A stretch of 15,816 bases of DNA from an uncultured bacterium (GTDB lineage: Bacteria; Bacillota; Clostridia; Christensenellales; Borkfalkiaceae), in NCBI GenBank assembly GCA_934871445.1, contig CAKXBD010000002.1:1-15816 (forward strand), in the 5' to 3' direction. Position 1 is the stretch's first letter; each line of letters starts with the position of its first letter. The notes beneath the pieces are model-generated. The model saw nothing but the letters and a program-made list of their open reading frames with translations. It did no database searches and was not told the origin of the DNA. Below, piece after piece: positions 1 to 6,704 of this stretch. The position numbers and the translations under genes are program-made.

Positions 1-311
1 TCAACCTCCTCGGCTGCGCGTTGTGCGGCCTGTTCGTCGGCATTCTTTGGCCGGGAACCTATTCGGTCGCCGCGAAAAAATTGCCTTACGGCGGAGCTGC
101 CATGTTCGCGCTCCTTGCCCTTGCGGGAGACCTCGGCTGTCTCGCCGGCCCCACGACGGTCGGTTTTGTATCCGGTATATTCAACGATAATCTCAAAGTC
201 GGACTTACGGTCGCCGTCATCTTTCCCATCTTGGCTGTGCTCGGCATGTTTCTTCTGTCAAAACATAAAGACAAAGGCCCCGAAATGCTGAATCCGAACG
301 AACAAAAATAA
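1..311 (+). CDS. MFS transporter, C-terminal fragment (5' end outside window)
   Basis: The open frame enters from the left edge (codons in phase from base 3) and runs about 103 residues to a TAA at 309-311. It shows two long hydrophobic stretches typical of the last membrane helices of a major facilitator superfamily protein, with a G-rich segment (LALAGDLGCLAGPTTVGF) as in MFS sugar or organic-anion carriers, and ends in a short charged cytoplasmic tail. The substrate cannot be told from this fragment. It is the only plus-strand gene and is convergent with the ABC transporter operon; the two share a bidirectional terminator whose stem contains this stop codon. Any internal Met start would truncate the protein; the true start lies upstream of the window. 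MFS identity is likely; subfamily unknown. Confidence 0.75.
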   Translation, partial: NLLGCALCGLFVGILWPGTYSVAAKKLPYGGAAMFALLALAGDLGCLAGPTTVGFVSGIFNDNLKVGLTVAVIFPILAVLGMFLLSKHKDKGPEMLNPNEQK

Positions 312-355
312 CAAAACCCCCGTCAGTCATAATGACTGACGGGGGTTTTGTTATT
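307..355. terminator. Bidirectional intrinsic terminator
   Basis: A perfect 24-bp inverted repeat (307-330 with 332-355) has the core CCCCCGTCAGTCAT / ATGACTGACGGGGG. It is flanked by A-rich sequence on the left and T-rich sequence on the right, so both strands give a G+C hairpin followed by U residues. It sits between the convergent MFS gene, whose TAA lies in the stem, and the end of the permease gene at 400. It can therefore terminate both transcripts. Confidence 0.93.
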
Positions 356-399
356 CTTTCAACGCAAAGCGGCTTTTTTCAAAAATTCAGAAAAACTAT

Positions 400-1353
400 C
401 TATCGTTCCTCTCGGAAATAATTAAGCCCCAAACTTGCGGGAGGCTGCGTCTCTTTGCTGTTCAGGATGCTCGTTATAATCAATACAATGATCGTAACGA
501 CATAGGGTAACGCTCCGACGAGTTCCTTTGACAATACTGTGACAAAGTTAGAAGCGATATACAATCCGCCGAAAATGATCGAGCCCAAAATAGCGAGCGC
601 GGGGCGCCAAAGGGTAAAGATGACGAGGGCGATGGACAGCCAGCCGAACCCTTCGAGGAAGTGTACGTCGTCCCAATTTCCGCCCATATAATCCATAATA
701 GCGCATAATCCGCCAAGAGCCGAAATCCCACAGCCGATACATGTTGCCCAATATTTATAGCGCGACACATTGATTCCCGCGGCGTCCGCCGTAGCAGAAT
801 TCTCGCCCACTGCGCGCAAGTGCAAACCTATACGGGTACGATTGAGAATGAGCTGAGCCGCAATCGCGACGATAATTGCCAGATATACGAAAATACCGTG
901 AGATAAAAATATCTCTCCGAACCACCCGAGTTTATCGCCTACGGGGAAAAGATTGGTATAATATTTGCTCGCACGGGCGATAACCGCCATCTTTGCCTTT
1001 ATGAGATTGATGAGATGTCCCGCTAGTCCTACGCCGAACGTCGTCATGGCGAGACCCGTAACGTTTTGATTTGCGCGGAGCGTGACCGTCAAAAAGCTAT
1101 ACAGAGCTCCCATCGCCGCCCCCGCGAGAAAGGTGACGATCAAAGGTACGAGAACGAGCAGAAACGGTACGGAAGTACCGATTGATTTTATGAGATAATA
1201 CTCGGAAAGACAACCGACCGCCGTTCCCACGCTCATGACGCCGGGGACGCCGAGATTGAGATGACCGGATTTTTCCGTGATAATCTCTCCCGTCGAGCCG
1301 AAAAGGAAAATCGCGCCGATACGAATGGCGCCCACTAAAAAGCTCACAAACAT
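400..1353 (-). CDS. BMP-family nucleoside/sugar ABC transporter permease 2 (NupQ/YufQ-like)
   Basis: A 317-residue, very hydrophobic protein with about eight to nine predicted membrane helices. It belongs to the permease family of sugar and nucleoside importers (BPD_transp_2 type). The segment around GLHLRAVGENSATADAAGIN is the conserved cytoplasmic loop that contacts the ATPase in this family. It would form the heterodimeric membrane channel with the preceding permease. The start is ATG at 1353, which overlaps the upstream permease gene by 10 nt; an AAGGAGG lies 10 nt before it, inside the upstream coding sequence. It is the last gene of the bmp-ATPase-permease-permease operon and is followed by the terminator at 307-355. 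The nearby xpt and guanine riboswitch make a purine nucleoside the likeliest substrate; this is inferred, not shown by the permease itself. Confidence 0.9.
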   Translation of the reverse strand: MFVSFLVGAIRIGAIFLFGSTGEIITEKSGHLNLGVPGVMSVGTAVGCLSEYYLIKSIGTSVPFLLVLVPLIVTFLAGAAMGALYSFLTVTLRANQNVTGLAMTTFGVGLAGHLINLIKAKMAVIARASKYYTNLFPVGDKLGWFGEIFLSHGIFVYLAIIVAIAAQLILNRTRIGLHLRAVGENSATADAAGINVSRYKYWATCIGCGISALGGLCAIMDYMGGNWDDVHFLEGFGWLSIALVIFTLWRPALAILGSIIFGGLYIASNFVTVLSKELVGALPYVVTIIVLIITSILNSKETQPPASLGLNYFREER

Positions 1354-2462
1354 TGATTCTTTTCCTCCTTTTTGCGTTTTTTCGCCTTGCGGAACTTAAT
1401 CTGATACAGGATAAAAAATTCACAGCCGATAATAAAAAAGAACATAATACCTGTTATGATATCGGCGAAGTAGGCGTTTGCGACTCCGCAATCCGTCATA
1501 ACCTGCCCCATACCCTTTTGCAAAAATATGACCAGATACGCGGTAAAAATCATAAAGATTGGATTAAATTTCGCCAGCCATGAAACGAGAATCGCCGTAA
1601 AGCCGCGTCCGCCGACCGTCTCTTTGCTGATCATGTGATCGATTCCGCCGACAATCAGAAATCCGGCCAAGCCGCAGATAGCGCCCGAAATGAGAAGGGT
1701 ACGAACAACGACTTTCTTTACGTTGATTCCCACGTAACGAGCCGTATTCTCGCTTTCGCCCACGACGGAAATTTCATAGCCCTGCTTACTGTACTTCATA
1801 TAGACATAGACCAAAGCAGTGACGATTGTTACCACGATGACGCTCAGCCAAAAATCTTCTCCGCCGATTTTTGGCAGATTGCCGTGCGGGAGCGGACTCA
1901 TGTTTCCCGAACCTGTCGGGTACCAAATCTTTATGGCAAAGAGCACGATTTGCATGGCCACATAGTTCATCATGAGCGTAAACAGAGTTTCGTTGGTATT
2001 CCATTTTGCCTTGAAAATGGCGGGGATTACCGCCCAAAGCATGCCTGCGGCCACGCCCGCGACGAACATAATCGGAATCAATACTCCGTCCGGGACTTTT
2101 CCGCCGAGATAGAACATGCACACCGTACAGGCAAAACCGCCCATGAGTACCTGTCCTTCCGCACCCGTATTCCAAAAACGCATTTTGAATGCGGGAGTGA
2201 TGGCGAGCGCAATCAAAAGAAGAATTGCTCCGTCGCGGAGAAAAATCAAAATTCTGCGTTCCGTACCGAAAATCCCCGAAAACATAGACGAATAAATGAA
2301 GAAGGGATTCTTTTTCAAAACGAAAAACGACAATAAACCTGTAACCACGAAGGCGAGCAGGATAGCCGCCGCACGGATCAACCAAGATTTCCACCAGGGA
2401 ACGGAAGTACGCTTTACGATATGAAAAAGGGGTTCTTTGACGCTTTTTTCTTTATTCTTCAT
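1344..2462 (-). CDS. BMP-family nucleoside/sugar ABC transporter permease 1 (NupP/YufP-like)
   Basis: A 372-residue membrane protein. A short basic N-terminus leads into a first helix (about residues 27-50), then a long series of helices and a lysine-rich cytosolic C-terminus (KFRKAKKRKKEEK). The segment GYEISVVGESENTARYVGIN matches the ATPase-coupling loop of sugar/nucleoside importer permeases and parallels the same loop in the next gene. Start ATG at 2462 lies inside the end of the ATPase gene (11-nt overlap), with GGGAAG and GGGAGG purine boxes just upstream, so translation is probably coupled. The C-terminus overlaps the next permease by 10 nt. The length fits NupP/YufP, the larger of the two permeases in such systems. 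Confidence 0.9.
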   Translation of the reverse strand: MKNKEKSVKEPLFHIVKRTSVPWWKSWLIRAAAILLAFVVTGLLSFFVLKKNPFFIYSSMFSGIFGTERRILIFLRDGAILLLIALAITPAFKMRFWNTGAEGQVLMGGFACTVCMFYLGGKVPDGVLIPIMFVAGVAAGMLWAVIPAIFKAKWNTNETLFTLMMNYVAMQIVLFAIKIWYPTGSGNMSPLPHGNLPKIGGEDFWLSVIVVTIVTALVYVYMKYSKQGYEISVVGESENTARYVGINVKKVVVRTLLISGAICGLAGFLIVGGIDHMISKETVGGRGFTAILVSWLAKFNPIFMIFTAYLVIFLQKGMGQVMTDCGVANAYFADIITGIMFFFIIGCEFFILYQIKFRKAKKRKKEEKNQCL

Positions 2463-4068
2463 AATCTTCCCGTTCCTCCCGTTGGTTTTTTACCATTAAA
2501 AGTCCGATTTCTTCCTTTTTAGCCGTTCTGCCGTCCAAAATTCCCGTGATACGGCCGCTGCCGATGACCATGATCCGATCGCAAAGCTCTAAAAGAACGT
2601 CCAAATCCTCGCCCACGAAAATGACGCAGACACCCTTTTTCTTCTGCTCCGTCAAGAGATTGTAGATGGTATAGGAAGAATTGATGTCCAAACCTCTGAC
2701 CGGATACGCCGCAAGGAGTACGGTGGGCGAAGCGGCGATTTCCCGCCCCACCAATACTTTTTGAACGTTTCCGCCCGAAAGGCGACGAACGGGCGTTTTA
2801 GCACTCGGAGTCGATACTTCGAGACTCTTAATAATTTTTTCGGCAAGATTTTCGGGTTCCCTTCTGTCGAGGAAAATCGAATGGCCTTTTCGATAACTTC
2901 TGAGCATCATATTATCGATGATGTCCATGTTTCCGACGAGTCCCATTCCCAGACGATCCTCGGGGACGAAAGAAAGACGGATTCCCATTTCCCGAATCTG
3001 TAAGGGAGACTTTCCGATAAGCTGTTCGCCTACGGGCATTTTTCCGACGTTTTCTTCTTTGAAAAATTCTTCTTCTCTTTCCTGTCCCGACTCTTCTGTT
3101 TGGGATTTTTCGGGCGGATAATATTCTATGCTAGCGCCTGCGATCGGGATCTGCAAACCCGCAATCGATTCCAGAAGCTCTCTCTGGCCGCTCCCCGCAA
3201 TTCCCGCTATGCCGAGAATTTCCCCACTGAATGCGCAAAAATTCACGTCGTCGAGAATACGAATTCCCTCGGTATTTATGAAGGTAAGATTTCTGACTTC
3301 CAGACGCTTTTGGCAATTTACAGGCATGGGACGGTCGATATTCAGGGATACCTTTTTACCGACCATCATTTCCGTCAATTCCTGTTCGGTGGTCTTTGCC
3401 GTCTCCACCGTCGCAATATGTTCGCCCTTTCTCAAAACCGCCACTCTGTCCGAAATCGCCATAACTTCGTTGAGCTTATGCGTGATGATGATGATGGATT
3501 TACCGTCGTCGCGCATCGTGCGGAGCACGGCAAACAGCTTATCGATTTCCTGCGGGGTGAGAACGGCGGTAGGCTCGTCCAAAATGAGAATATCCGCGCC
3601 GCGATATAAGACTTTCACGATTTCCACGGTCTGTTTTTCAGAGACGGACATTTCGTGAATTTTCTTCTTAGGATCGATATGGAAACCATACTTTTCGCTC
3701 ATTTCCCGAACGCGAGCGTTGACTTCTTTGAGATTATACTTCTCTCCGCGCACGCCGAGAACGATATTCTGAGCGGCGGAAAATACGTCCACCAGCTTGA
3801 AATGCTGATGAATCATACCGATCTTATAGCGAAAAGCGTCTTTGGGCGAACGAATGGAAACTTCTTCTCCGTCGATATAAATCCGGCCCTCGTCGGGATA
3901 ATAAATTCCCGCGATCATGTTCATGAGCGTTGTTTTTCCCGATCCGTTCTCGCCGAGGACGGACAAAATTTCGCCCTTTCTGACGTCCATATCCACGTTT
4001 TTATTCGCGGTTACCTCTCCGAACGTTTTCGTGATGTTTTTCAGTTGTATTGCAATGGGTTTATCCAC
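2452..4068 (-). CDS. BMP-family ABC transporter ATP-binding protein, two NBDs (NupO/YufO-like)
   Basis: A 538-residue tandem ATPase that energises nucleoside import. NBD1 has an intact Walker A (GENGSGKT, residues 39-46), Q-loop Q88, signature SVSEKQ (141-146), Walker B ILILDEP (160-166) and switch His197. NBD2 is degenerate: the Walker A position reads GIAGSGQR (289-296), lacking the lysine, and Walker B reads LLAAYP (451-456), lacking Asp/Glu. The signature LSGGN (430-434) is intact. One dead and one live site is normal for this RbsA/YufO-like family. An acidic, low-complexity stretch at about 316-347 is longer than I expect for the family. The start is GTG at 4068 with GGGAGG only 4 nt upstream, rather tight. 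It follows bmp by 86 bp and overlaps permease 1. Confidence 0.92.
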   Translation of the reverse strand: MDKPIAIQLKNITKTFGEVTANKNVDMDVRKGEILSVLGENGSGKTTLMNMIAGIYYPDEGRIYIDGEEVSIRSPKDAFRYKIGMIHQHFKLVDVFSAAQNIVLGVRGEKYNLKEVNARVREMSEKYGFHIDPKKKIHEMSVSEKQTVEIVKVLYRGADILILDEPTAVLTPQEIDKLFAVLRTMRDDGKSIIIITHKLNEVMAISDRVAVLRKGEHIATVETAKTTEQELTEMMVGKKVSLNIDRPMPVNCQKRLEVRNLTFINTEGIRILDDVNFCAFSGEILGIAGIAGSGQRELLESIAGLQIPIAGASIEYYPPEKSQTEESGQEREEEFFKEENVGKMPVGEQLIGKSPLQIREMGIRLSFVPEDRLGMGLVGNMDIIDNMMLRSYRKGHSIFLDRREPENLAEKIIKSLEVSTPSAKTPVRRLSGGNVQKVLVGREIAASPTVLLAAYPVRGLDINSSYTIYNLLTEQKKKGVCVIFVGEDLDVLLELCDRIMVIGSGRITGILDGRTAKKEEIGLLMVKNQREEREDYEE

Positions 4069-4100
4069 AGTGCCTCCCGAAATCTTTAATTAACGCGAAC

Positions 4101-4128
4101 GGGCGGAGCCATATACGGTACTCCGCCC
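4101..4128 (-). repeat. Intercistronic stem-loop between the BMP gene and its ATPase gene
   Basis: An 8-bp perfect G+C-rich stem (GGGCGGAG / CTCCGCCC) encloses a 12-nt loop in the 86-bp gap after the BMP stop codon. On the transcribed (minus) strand no U-run follows, so it does not look like a full terminator. Its place directly after the binding-protein gene suggests a 3' mRNA-stabilising or partial-attenuation element that allows more binding protein than ATPase. That role is inferred from position only. Confidence 0.6.
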
Positions 4129-4154
4129 TATATTGTTTTTACGTAGCCTTAACC

Positions 4155-5420
4155 TTATTCGTTCAACAGTCGGATTCCGTCTATTTTTATATCGAAATAA
4201 GGTGCCGAACGATGAAAAGATTCCTTAAAAACTCCATTCTCGATAGCTTCGGTATCCGGCTTATAATCGCCGTCTGTATCCGCTAAATAGGTCGTAAGAG
4301 TTTGTCCATTCACCGTAAATTTAGAAGTATCGAATATTTCCAAAGTACCCGCTGCAATTTTATCTCTCGCTTCGATAACGGCCTCTACGGCTCCTTCCGG
4401 AGCAGCGTTGCCGCCAATATTCGTCAGTTTGACAGACCCCGTTTTAATCGTTCCCGTCCAGTCATCGGCGATTTCTTCGCCCATGGCAGCTTTCGCGATG
4501 ATATATTTGAAGTAGGGAGTCCAATCGATATAAGAAGAAACGAGGAACGTTTCGGGGCAGGCCTCAAACGTGCTTCCGTTATAGGAGACGTTGGGAACTC
4601 CCGCTTCTTCACAGGCAGAGGGCGCCCCCATGGAATCGGCGTGCTGAGAAATGAGTTTGCAGCCGCCGGCGATAAGGCTTTCCGCAGTCGATTTTTCATC
4701 AACGATACTAAACCACGACTTCGTAAACTGGACGTCCATCGTAACTGTCGGGCAGACGGATTTCGCGCCGAGATAGAAAGCGGTATAACCGGAAATAACC
4801 TCGGCATAGGGATAAGCGCCGACATAGCCCATTTTAGCTTCCTCCGCGGTAAATTCTCCCGCCTCGATCATTTCGTTGAGCTTCATGCCCGCAACGACGC
4901 CCGCGAGATAACGTCCCTCATAAATGGAAGCGAACGCATTGTGAAAATTATCGAGTCCGCTCGTTGCCGCCGTGACGCCCGTCGCGTGGCAGAACTCCAC
5001 TTCGGGATTTGCCGTAGCGGCCTCTTTGATAAAGGGTTCATGCCCGAAAGAATCGGCAAAAATCAAATCGCAGCCTTGATCGACAAGGTCTTCCGCAGCA
5101 GTCTTGCATTCCGCAAGTTCGGGAATTCCCGTTTTCATGATAAATTGACCCGAGGTAAGTCCCATTTCTTTAACGGCTCTCCTTGCCGCGTCGATAAAGT
5201 TTTTATCGTACGTGGAGGTTTCGTCGTGCAGACAAATCAGACCGAACTTAAAATCCTCGGGAATCACGACGTCGGAATAGTCGGGAACTTCGATATTTTC
5301 GTAATCGGGAAGGGTGAGCTCGCCCTTATCTTCCCTTACTTCTCTGCAGGAAGCTAAAGAAGCAGCTACACCGAAGCCCATAACCAAGGAAAGAGCCACT
5401 GTAAGAAATCTTTTTTTCAT
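4155..5420 (-). CDS. BMP-family ABC transporter substrate-binding lipoprotein (NupN/PnrA-like)
   Basis: A 421-residue basic membrane protein (BMP) family binding protein, probably for purine nucleosides. The N-terminus is a lipoprotein signal: KKR, a hydrophobic core, then lipobox LASC with the acylated Cys25. A short acidic linker follows, then the BMP fold, starting at KFGLICLHDETSTYDKNF and with DLIFADSFGHEPFIKEA, AGVVAGMKL and KMGYVGAYPYAEVISGY as family-like segments. The protein would sit on the outer face of the membrane and hand ligand to the two permeases. Start ATG at 5420 has a strong AAGGAG 8 nt upstream (5429-5434). It lies 178 bp after xpt on the same strand with no clear promoter between. 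The family also includes binders of other ligands, so purine nucleoside specificity rests mainly on the xpt/riboswitch context. Confidence 0.9.
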   Translation of the reverse strand: MKKRFLTVALSLVMGFGVAASLASCREVREDKGELTLPDYENIEVPDYSDVVIPEDFKFGLICLHDETSTYDKNFIDAARRAVKEMGLTSGQFIMKTGIPELAECKTAAEDLVDQGCDLIFADSFGHEPFIKEAATANPEVEFCHATGVTAATSGLDNFHNAFASIYEGRYLAGVVAGMKLNEMIEAGEFTAEEAKMGYVGAYPYAEVISGYTAFYLGAKSVCPTVTMDVQFTKSWFSIVDEKSTAESLIAGGCKLISQHADSMGAPSACEEAGVPNVSYNGSTFEACPETFLVSSYIDWTPYFKYIIAKAAMGEEIADDWTGTIKTGSVKLTNIGGNAAPEGAVEAVIEARDKIAAGTLEIFDTSKFTVNGQTLTTYLADTDGDYKPDTEAIENGVFKESFHRSAPYFDIKIDGIRLLNE

Positions 5421-5597
5421 GATTGTATCTCCTTACGTCCGCGATTTTTCACGGGCCGAATTTTAACGCTTCTGTATTTTTGTATTCCGTCTTTTGCCTT
5501 GACGCTCTTTGTCGGGACAAACGCTTTTGTCAAACGGCGCCCGTCTGTCAAATCGGTACATTACCGCAACGCGGCATTTTGAGCAAAAAATGTCTCT
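5421..5597 (-). other. xpt-bmp intergenic gap with repeated TTTGACA motifs
   Basis: The 177-bp gap contains the BMP Shine-Dalgarno site (5429-5434). On the minus strand it has two direct copies of TTTGACA starting 18 bp apart (5546-5552 and 5528-5534), the second overlapping a 6-bp inverted repeat GACAAA-N4-TTTGTC (5516-5531). Neither TTGACA is followed at 16-18 bp by a credible TATAAT, and no hairpin with a U-run follows xpt. The simplest reading is read-through from xpt into the transporter genes. A regulator site is possible. Confidence 0.4.
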
Positions 5598-6171
5598 TTC
5601 AGCTTCGGAAAGAAATTGTTCCGTTCTCCATCTTTTCGACGATCGCGAGGGACTCCACGCGGTAGCCCTGTCGTCTCAACTCGTCTCCGCCACCCTGAAA
5701 GCCCTTTTCGATTTCCGCGCAACAGCCGACGACTTCCGCCCCCGCCTGTTTCACGATGTCGATCAGCCCTTTCAAAGCATTTCCGTTTGCGAGGAAATCG
5801 TCGGTAATGAGAACTTTATCTTCCAAAGAGATGTATTCTTTCGAAACTGCAATATCGTAAGTAATTTTATGCGTAAAAGAATACACGGGGGAAGAATACT
5901 GTTCTCCGCTGACGTTTGCGGAAGGGTGCTTTTTCGCAAATACCATGGGTACCCCTAATTCGAGCGCCACCGCCGTCGCGAACGCGATTCCCGACGCTTC
6001 CACCGTCAATACTTTCGTGATGCGGGTTCCTTTGAAAAGGCGGGCGGTCTCCTCCGCCATTCGTTTCAAAAATACCGTATCGACGCGCTGATTGAGAAAA
6101 CTTCCCACTTTCAGAACGTCTCCGGGAAGAACCGTCCCTTCCTTGATGATTTTTTCTTCCAATGCTTTCAT
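5598..6171 (-). CDS. xpt: Xanthine phosphoribosyltransferase
   Basis: A 190-residue purine phosphoribosyltransferase that converts xanthine plus PRPP to XMP in the cytoplasm (purine salvage). Length and the N-terminal phrase MKALEEKI-KEG-VL-GDVLKVGSFLNQRVD align well with Bacillus Xpt, which supports the ATG at 6171. Key segments are VEASGIA (57-63), the VFAKKHP loop (77-83) and the PRPP-binding motif VLITDDFLANGNAL (120-133) with the paired Asp residues. There is no clear Shine-Dalgarno: the 10 bases before ATG read AGTGAAAAA. Part of the leader is likely occupied by the riboswitch terminator. It is preceded by a guanine riboswitch and followed on the same strand by the BMP transporter, forming a purine salvage unit. 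Confidence 0.95.
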
Positions 6172-6181
6172 TTTTTCACTG

Positions 6182-6212
6182 AAAAGACGGCCGACGAAAG
6201 AACGCCGCCGCC
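6182..6212 (-). terminator. Candidate expression-platform terminator of the xpt riboswitch
   Basis: On the minus strand a six-pair stem GGCGGC (6212-6207) / GCCGTC (6191-6186), with one G-U pair, encloses a 15-nt loop and is followed by TTTT (6185-6182), 10 nt before the xpt ATG. Just upstream, ATATTGG (6217-6211) shares its GG with the terminator stem. It can pair over 7 bp (one G-U) with CCGATAT, the 5' strand of aptamer stem P1 (6321-6315). Ligand-stabilised P1 would therefore free the terminator stem, and unliganded RNA could form the alternative pairing. The switching model is inferred from these complementarities. The U-run is short, so a translational effect is also possible. Confidence 0.55.
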
Positions 6213-6249
6213 AATATCTCCCTTTCTCTTCTGTAAAATCAGGGCTTGT

Positions 6250-6321
6250 CCAATAGTCGCGATTATTTTTCGGGCACCGCGGTAGAAACTCCTCCGCCCT
6301 TCTTTTGGAGGTATATATCGG
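6250..6321 (-). promoter_or_regulatory. Purine (guanine-class) riboswitch aptamer
   Basis: The minus strand carries the three-way junction of the class I purine riboswitch. P1 is CCGATA (6321-6316) with TATTGG (6255-6250). P2 is CCTCC (6311-6307) with GGAGG (6295-6291). P3 is CGCGGT (6281-6276) with ATCGCG (6263-6258). The conserved J2/3 core GTTTCTAC (6289-6282) is intact. Loop L2 ends in GGG and L3 begins GCCCGAAAA, allowing the GG/CC kissing pairs. The ligand-specifying base (position 74 in Bacillus xpt numbering) is C, in GACTAT, at 6256, so guanine or hypoxanthine rather than adenine is expected. It lies about 80 nt before xpt, the classic target. Confidence 0.93.
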
Positions 6322-6455
6322 CTTTTTATAAAATTTTTCTTTTCGGATTTCTTCGCAGACGACTTTCCATCCCGATAAAACCGCGGCACAGAAACGTCGC
6401 CGAAAAATGACGTCCGCACTTTTCCGCCGATGTTTTTACGGCCCGAAAAATAATT

Positions 6456-6476
6456 TGCGTAACGCTTCGTTACGCA
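6456..6476 (-). repeat. Perfect 9-bp hairpin, terminator-like on the minus strand
   Basis: TGCGTAACG / CGTTACGCA with a 3-nt loop. On the minus strand it is followed by AATTATTTTT, which resembles an interrupted U-run of an intrinsic terminator. It is one base from a second perfect palindrome (6478-6497). It lies between the promoter at 6565-6593 and the guanine riboswitch. Confidence 0.6.
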
Positions 6477-6477
6477 G

Positions 6478-6497
6478 AAAGCGGGACGTCCCGCTTT
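6478..6497. repeat. Perfect 20-bp palindrome AAAGCGGG-ACGT-CCCGCTTT
   Basis: The 20 bases equal their own reverse complement and would form an 8-bp G+C-rich hairpin with an ACGT loop in RNA of either sense. There is no U-run on either side long enough for an ordinary terminator. It is adjacent to the 6456-6476 hairpin; on the minus strand it comes first. Function unknown: a leader RNA structure or a DNA-protein site are both possible. Confidence 0.6.
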
Positions 6498-6526
6498 AAC
6501 CTACGAAAAAGGCTTATTCGGATTTC

Positions 6527-6558
6527 AAAAAAGAAAAAAGTCAACCGCTCTTGACTTT
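6527..6558 (-). terminator. Intrinsic terminator, probably of the yraN-ended operon
   Basis: On the minus strand AAAGTCAA-GAGCGG-TTGACTTT forms an 8-bp stem with a 6-nt loop, followed by T6-C-T6 (total 6558 to 6527). It lies about 150 bp past the yraN stop and is the first good terminator for the operon that begins at 11306. Its 5' arm coincides with the expected start point of the promoter at 6565-6593, which is odd. Confidence 0.75.
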
Positions 6559-6564
6559 ATCATA

Positions 6565-6593
6565 ACTATATCACATTGTGAAAATCTTGTCAA
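6565..6593 (-). promoter_or_regulatory. Sigma-A-type promoter reading toward xpt
   Basis: Minus-strand TTGACA (6593-6588), 17-bp spacer, TATAGT (6570-6565): a near-consensus vegetative promoter about 250 bp upstream of the guanine riboswitch. The spacer contains an 11-bp dyad TCACA-T-TGTGA (6571-6581) that abuts the -10 box, and the whole promoter is bracketed by an inverted pair TATCAT (6558-6563) and ATGATA (6594-6599). These could form an operator for an unidentified repressor. It is the best visible promoter for xpt, although the terminator hairpin begins where transcription should start. Confidence 0.65.
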
Positions 6594-6704
6594 ATGATAG
6601 CGATTGAAATTCTATTTTCACACTTTTTGTCTCGTATTATCATTGTTTGAAATTTATGAAAACATTTTTATCGAGCAAAAAGCCATACTGTTATACCCTT
6701 ACCT

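Larger units (their letters stand above)
6322..6526 (-). other. Gene-free leader upstream of the guanine riboswitch
   Basis: About 205 bp with no supportable gene. If the promoter at 6565-6593 drives xpt, this is part of a long 5' untranslated leader. It holds the two tandem hairpins at 6456-6497 and an exact 10-bp direct repeat, GAAATCCGAA on the minus strand, at 6517-6526 and 6342-6351. An AT-rich TATAAA lies 5 nt before P1 (6327-6332) but has no matching -35, so a second, riboswitch-proximal promoter is weakly supported. An 83-codon minus-strand frame crosses this stretch and the aptamer, but I do not accept it as a gene. Confidence 0.5.

Noticed and set aside
1635..2336. 233-codon plus-strand frame
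   Set aside because: Antisense to permease 1, with a His/Asp-rich composition typical of a shadow frame of a membrane protein.
4101..4128. Intrinsic terminator after the BMP gene
   Set aside because: On the transcribed strand the hairpin is followed by GTTCGCG, not U residues, so it is listed as an intercistronic stem-loop instead.
4302..5357. 351-codon open frame on the plus strand
   Set aside because: It is antisense to the BMP lipoprotein gene, has no ribosome site and no recognisable motif.
6168..6419. 83-codon minus-strand frame upstream of xpt, ending in an ATGA overlap with the xpt start
   Set aside because: It runs through the guanine riboswitch aptamer and its terminator, where sequence is constrained by RNA structure. 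Its ATG has no good ribosome site.
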